25,380 nucleotides of DNA. It comes from an uncultured Lachnospiraceae bacterium (GTDB lineage: Bacteria; Bacillota; Clostridia; Lachnospirales; Lachnospiraceae). Numbering within the stretch: the stretch's first letter is position 1; each line of letters begins with the position of its first letter. The DNA is taken from the NCBI GenBank assembly GCA_910584325.1, contig CAJTZH010000035.1:1-25380 (forward strand), written 5' to 3'. Of this stretch, positions 24,324-25,380 are shown one piece after another. The notes beneath the pieces were generated by a model. It was given only the letters and a program-made list of their open reading frames with translations, ran no database searches and was not told the origin of the DNA. A program made the translations under genes and the position numbers.

Positions 24324-25108
24324 TGTGTTCTCTCCTTATCCAACATAATAATCGGCGCGTTCCCGCTCTGTCTCCATTGCATACTTCCACGAAAATCTGC
24401 CAGCAGCCCCGCCTGATTTCCCTCCATGAATTTTTCCAGATAAGGGAAATACAGTCTCTGGCTGACTGTCTGACCGCTCTCTATAACGCAGTGGAACATA
24501 TCGGTGCCCATGGAGTACGGATTCGACATATACTCTAAGCTGTTATACCATACCATTTGTCCCTCATCATTAATCATACACACTTCAAAAGAATTCCACA
24601 AAAACAGCACCGTCTTTTCATTTGGATTATACGCGTCCATATCCACCACCAGACACTTTATCTTCGGTAGCGAACCGTCTTCTTCGTCTGTATAGTACCT
24701 GTTAAAATAATTCTCACGCACAATACGCCGCTCCTCAGGAATCTCATCGGGCATTCCGTCTGTAAAATAATACTCATTGATTGTAAAAATCAATGAATCC
24801 ATCGTGAAATCCTTCACATCATACAGATTGGGGATATCGCCGATTTCTATCTTTTGCCCTATCAATTCATCTTCGTCCTCTGTGGCCTCCTCCCCAAATG
24901 ATACTGTTTCTTTGCTCTTTGCCGCCATTCTCACATCAAACACATTTTTAAAATCATTTACATTGATGTTGAACGATGAGGAAACATCTTTTTTCATAAA
25001 TATTGAACGAAATACAGGGAGGTTGTCCTGTATATAATAACCGCTCAGCCCCATTACAATCACCAGTAGCAGGAGGGTCGTAATCATCTTTTTTGTTTTT
25101 CCGCTCAT
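24320..25108 (-). CDS. Membrane-anchored/secreted accessory protein, first intact gene of the ABC operon
   Basis: 262 residues. An N-terminal anchor (about 8-25) is followed by an extracytoplasmic, acidic domain (ATEDEDELIGQ) and a C-terminal part containing VVDMDAYNPNEKTVLFLW and ESGQTVSQRLYFPY. That pattern (Asn, EKTV, then SGxxV with a closing strand) parallels the smaller protein at 20739-21320, so the operon is bracketed by two related external proteins. No catalytic motif is seen. It may capture or sense the transported peptide. A hairpin separates it from the ORF further upstream. Confidence 0.72.
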   Translation of the reverse strand: MSGKTKKMITTLLLLVIVMGLSGYYIQDNLPVFRSIFMKKDVSSSFNINVNDFKNVFDVRMAAKSKETVSFGEEATEDEDELIGQKIEIGDIPNLYDVKDFTMDSLIFTINEYYFTDGMPDEIPEERRIVRENYFNRYYTDEEDGSLPKIKCLVVDMDAYNPNEKTVLFLWNSFEVCMINDEGQMVWYNSLEYMSNPYSMGTDMFHCVIESGQTVSQRLYFPYLEKFMEGNQAGLLADFRGSMQWRQSGNAPIIMLDKERTQ

Positions 25109-25131
25109 ACTCTATTCTGATTCTCCTTTAT

Positions 25132-25168
25132 AACAGGGATATCTCATTCCTTATAAGATATCCCTGTT
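25132..25168 (-). repeat. Perfect 12-bp-stem hairpin between the edge ORF and the ABC operon
   Basis: AACAGGGATATC - 13 bases - GATATCCCTGTT, lying 12 bases after the stop of the edge ORF. No U-tract follows on either strand. It could be a leaky terminator, a 3'-end stabiliser, or a processing site that sets the ratio of the first gene to the transporter genes. Confidence 0.65.
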
Positions 25169-25180
25169 CCAATGATAATA

Positions 25181-25380
25181 CTATTTAATATAATCCGTCG
25201 GTGGAAGCACACCGGCCTGCGGCACACTGTCCTGACTCCAAAAACCTGATACCGCTCCCGGGCTGCCTGTAGCAGATACCGCCGCCGCAGAACATCCTCT
25301 CTCACAAACATCATTATACATGAACCGCGCACAGTCAAGATAATTAAACAGATAATAGCGCCCCATGCTGCAATCGACCG
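25181..25380 (-). CDS. C-terminal part (or all) of a Cys-containing protein, cut by right edge
   Basis: The frame is open from the window edge to TAG 25181 (about 65 codons). Visible features are four Cys (DCS, LDC, DVC, RGC), an aromatic stretch MGRYYLFNYLD, then a small-residue Ser/Gly/Ala tail ending LPPTDYIK. An in-frame ATG at 25366 has no ribosome site, so the true start is probably outside. It may be the tail of a larger enzyme or a small secreted or modified peptide. Its place just before a hairpin and a LanFEG-like transporter makes a peptide product worth testing. I do not recognise the family. Confidence 0.5.
   Translation of the reverse strand, partial: VDCSMGRYYLFNYLDCARFMYNDVCERGCSAAAVSATGSPGAVSGFWSQDSVPQAGVLPPTDYIK

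Noticed and set aside
25144..25338. 64-codon minus-strand open frame near the right edge
   Set aside because: It overlaps the Cys-containing edge ORF in another frame, runs through the hairpin arm, and has an Arg-rich composition typical of an out-of-frame reading.

Overview
The window looks like chromosome from a low-to-moderate GC Firmicute, most likely a gut Clostridia member of the Lachnospiraceae type. This is inferred from strong AGGAGG-type ribosome sites, TTGACA/TATAAT promoters, a Bce-type detoxification module, a CsbB/YfhO pair, and an ECF sigma gene overlapping an anti-sigma-like gene. No species can be named from sequence alone. No rRNA, tRNA or CRISPR array was seen. Most genes are on the minus strand; a divergent plus-strand block lies at 10.9-15.9 kb.

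Layout. (1) 1-2.2 kb: comEA, an OmpR-type regulator and the N-terminal part of its histidine kinase, read leftward from a good promoter; the kinase runs off the left edge. (2) 2.2-3.35 kb: a class I SAM methyltransferase preceded by a 16-codon Cys-X2-Cys mini-ORF with a strong ribosome site, an internal perfect hairpin, and a promoter-like region covered by a 10-bp inverted repeat. (3) 3.35-7.9 kb: a complete Bce-type module (ATPase, 10-TM permease with large extracellular domain, response regulator, intramembrane-sensing kinase). (4) 7.9-9.2 kb: a decay zone with a fossil alpha/beta hydrolase that keeps its promoter, ribosome site and terminator, and a Phd/RelE toxin-antitoxin pair with a nonsense codon in the antitoxin and a homopolymer frameshift in the toxin. 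(5) 9.2-10.8 kb: a HAD-family protein and an intact alpha/beta hydrolase. (6) 10.9-15.9 kb, plus strand: a GT2 polyprenyl-phosphate glycosyltransferase, a YfhO-family membrane protein and argH, tightly coupled. (7) 16-17.2 kb: a PD-(D/E)XK (Rpn-type) nuclease/transposase-family gene with its own promoter. (8) 17.2-20.7 kb: an ECF sigma factor, a membrane protein fusing an anti-sigma-like N-terminus to a large DUF3160-like exterior, and a small membrane protein with two calcium-type loops. (9) 20.7-25.4 kb: a five-to-six-gene ABC transporter operon resembling lantibiotic-immunity (LanFEG/Bcr) systems. It has an ATPase with Glu in the Q-loop position, three permeases (one frameshifted) and a predicted secreted protein at each end. 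A Cys-containing ORF cut by the right edge precedes it, separated by a 12-bp-stem hairpin.

The shared theme is the cell envelope: peptide-antibiotic sensing and efflux, polymer glycosylation, and an envelope-facing sigma/anti-sigma pair. The best candidates for something undescribed are the sigma / anti-sigma-DUF3160 / calcium-loop trio and the three-permease transporter with paired secreted proteins behind a Cys-containing ORF. Several lesions (permease, toxin, antitoxin, hydrolase) need read-level confirmation, because two lie in short homopolymers.
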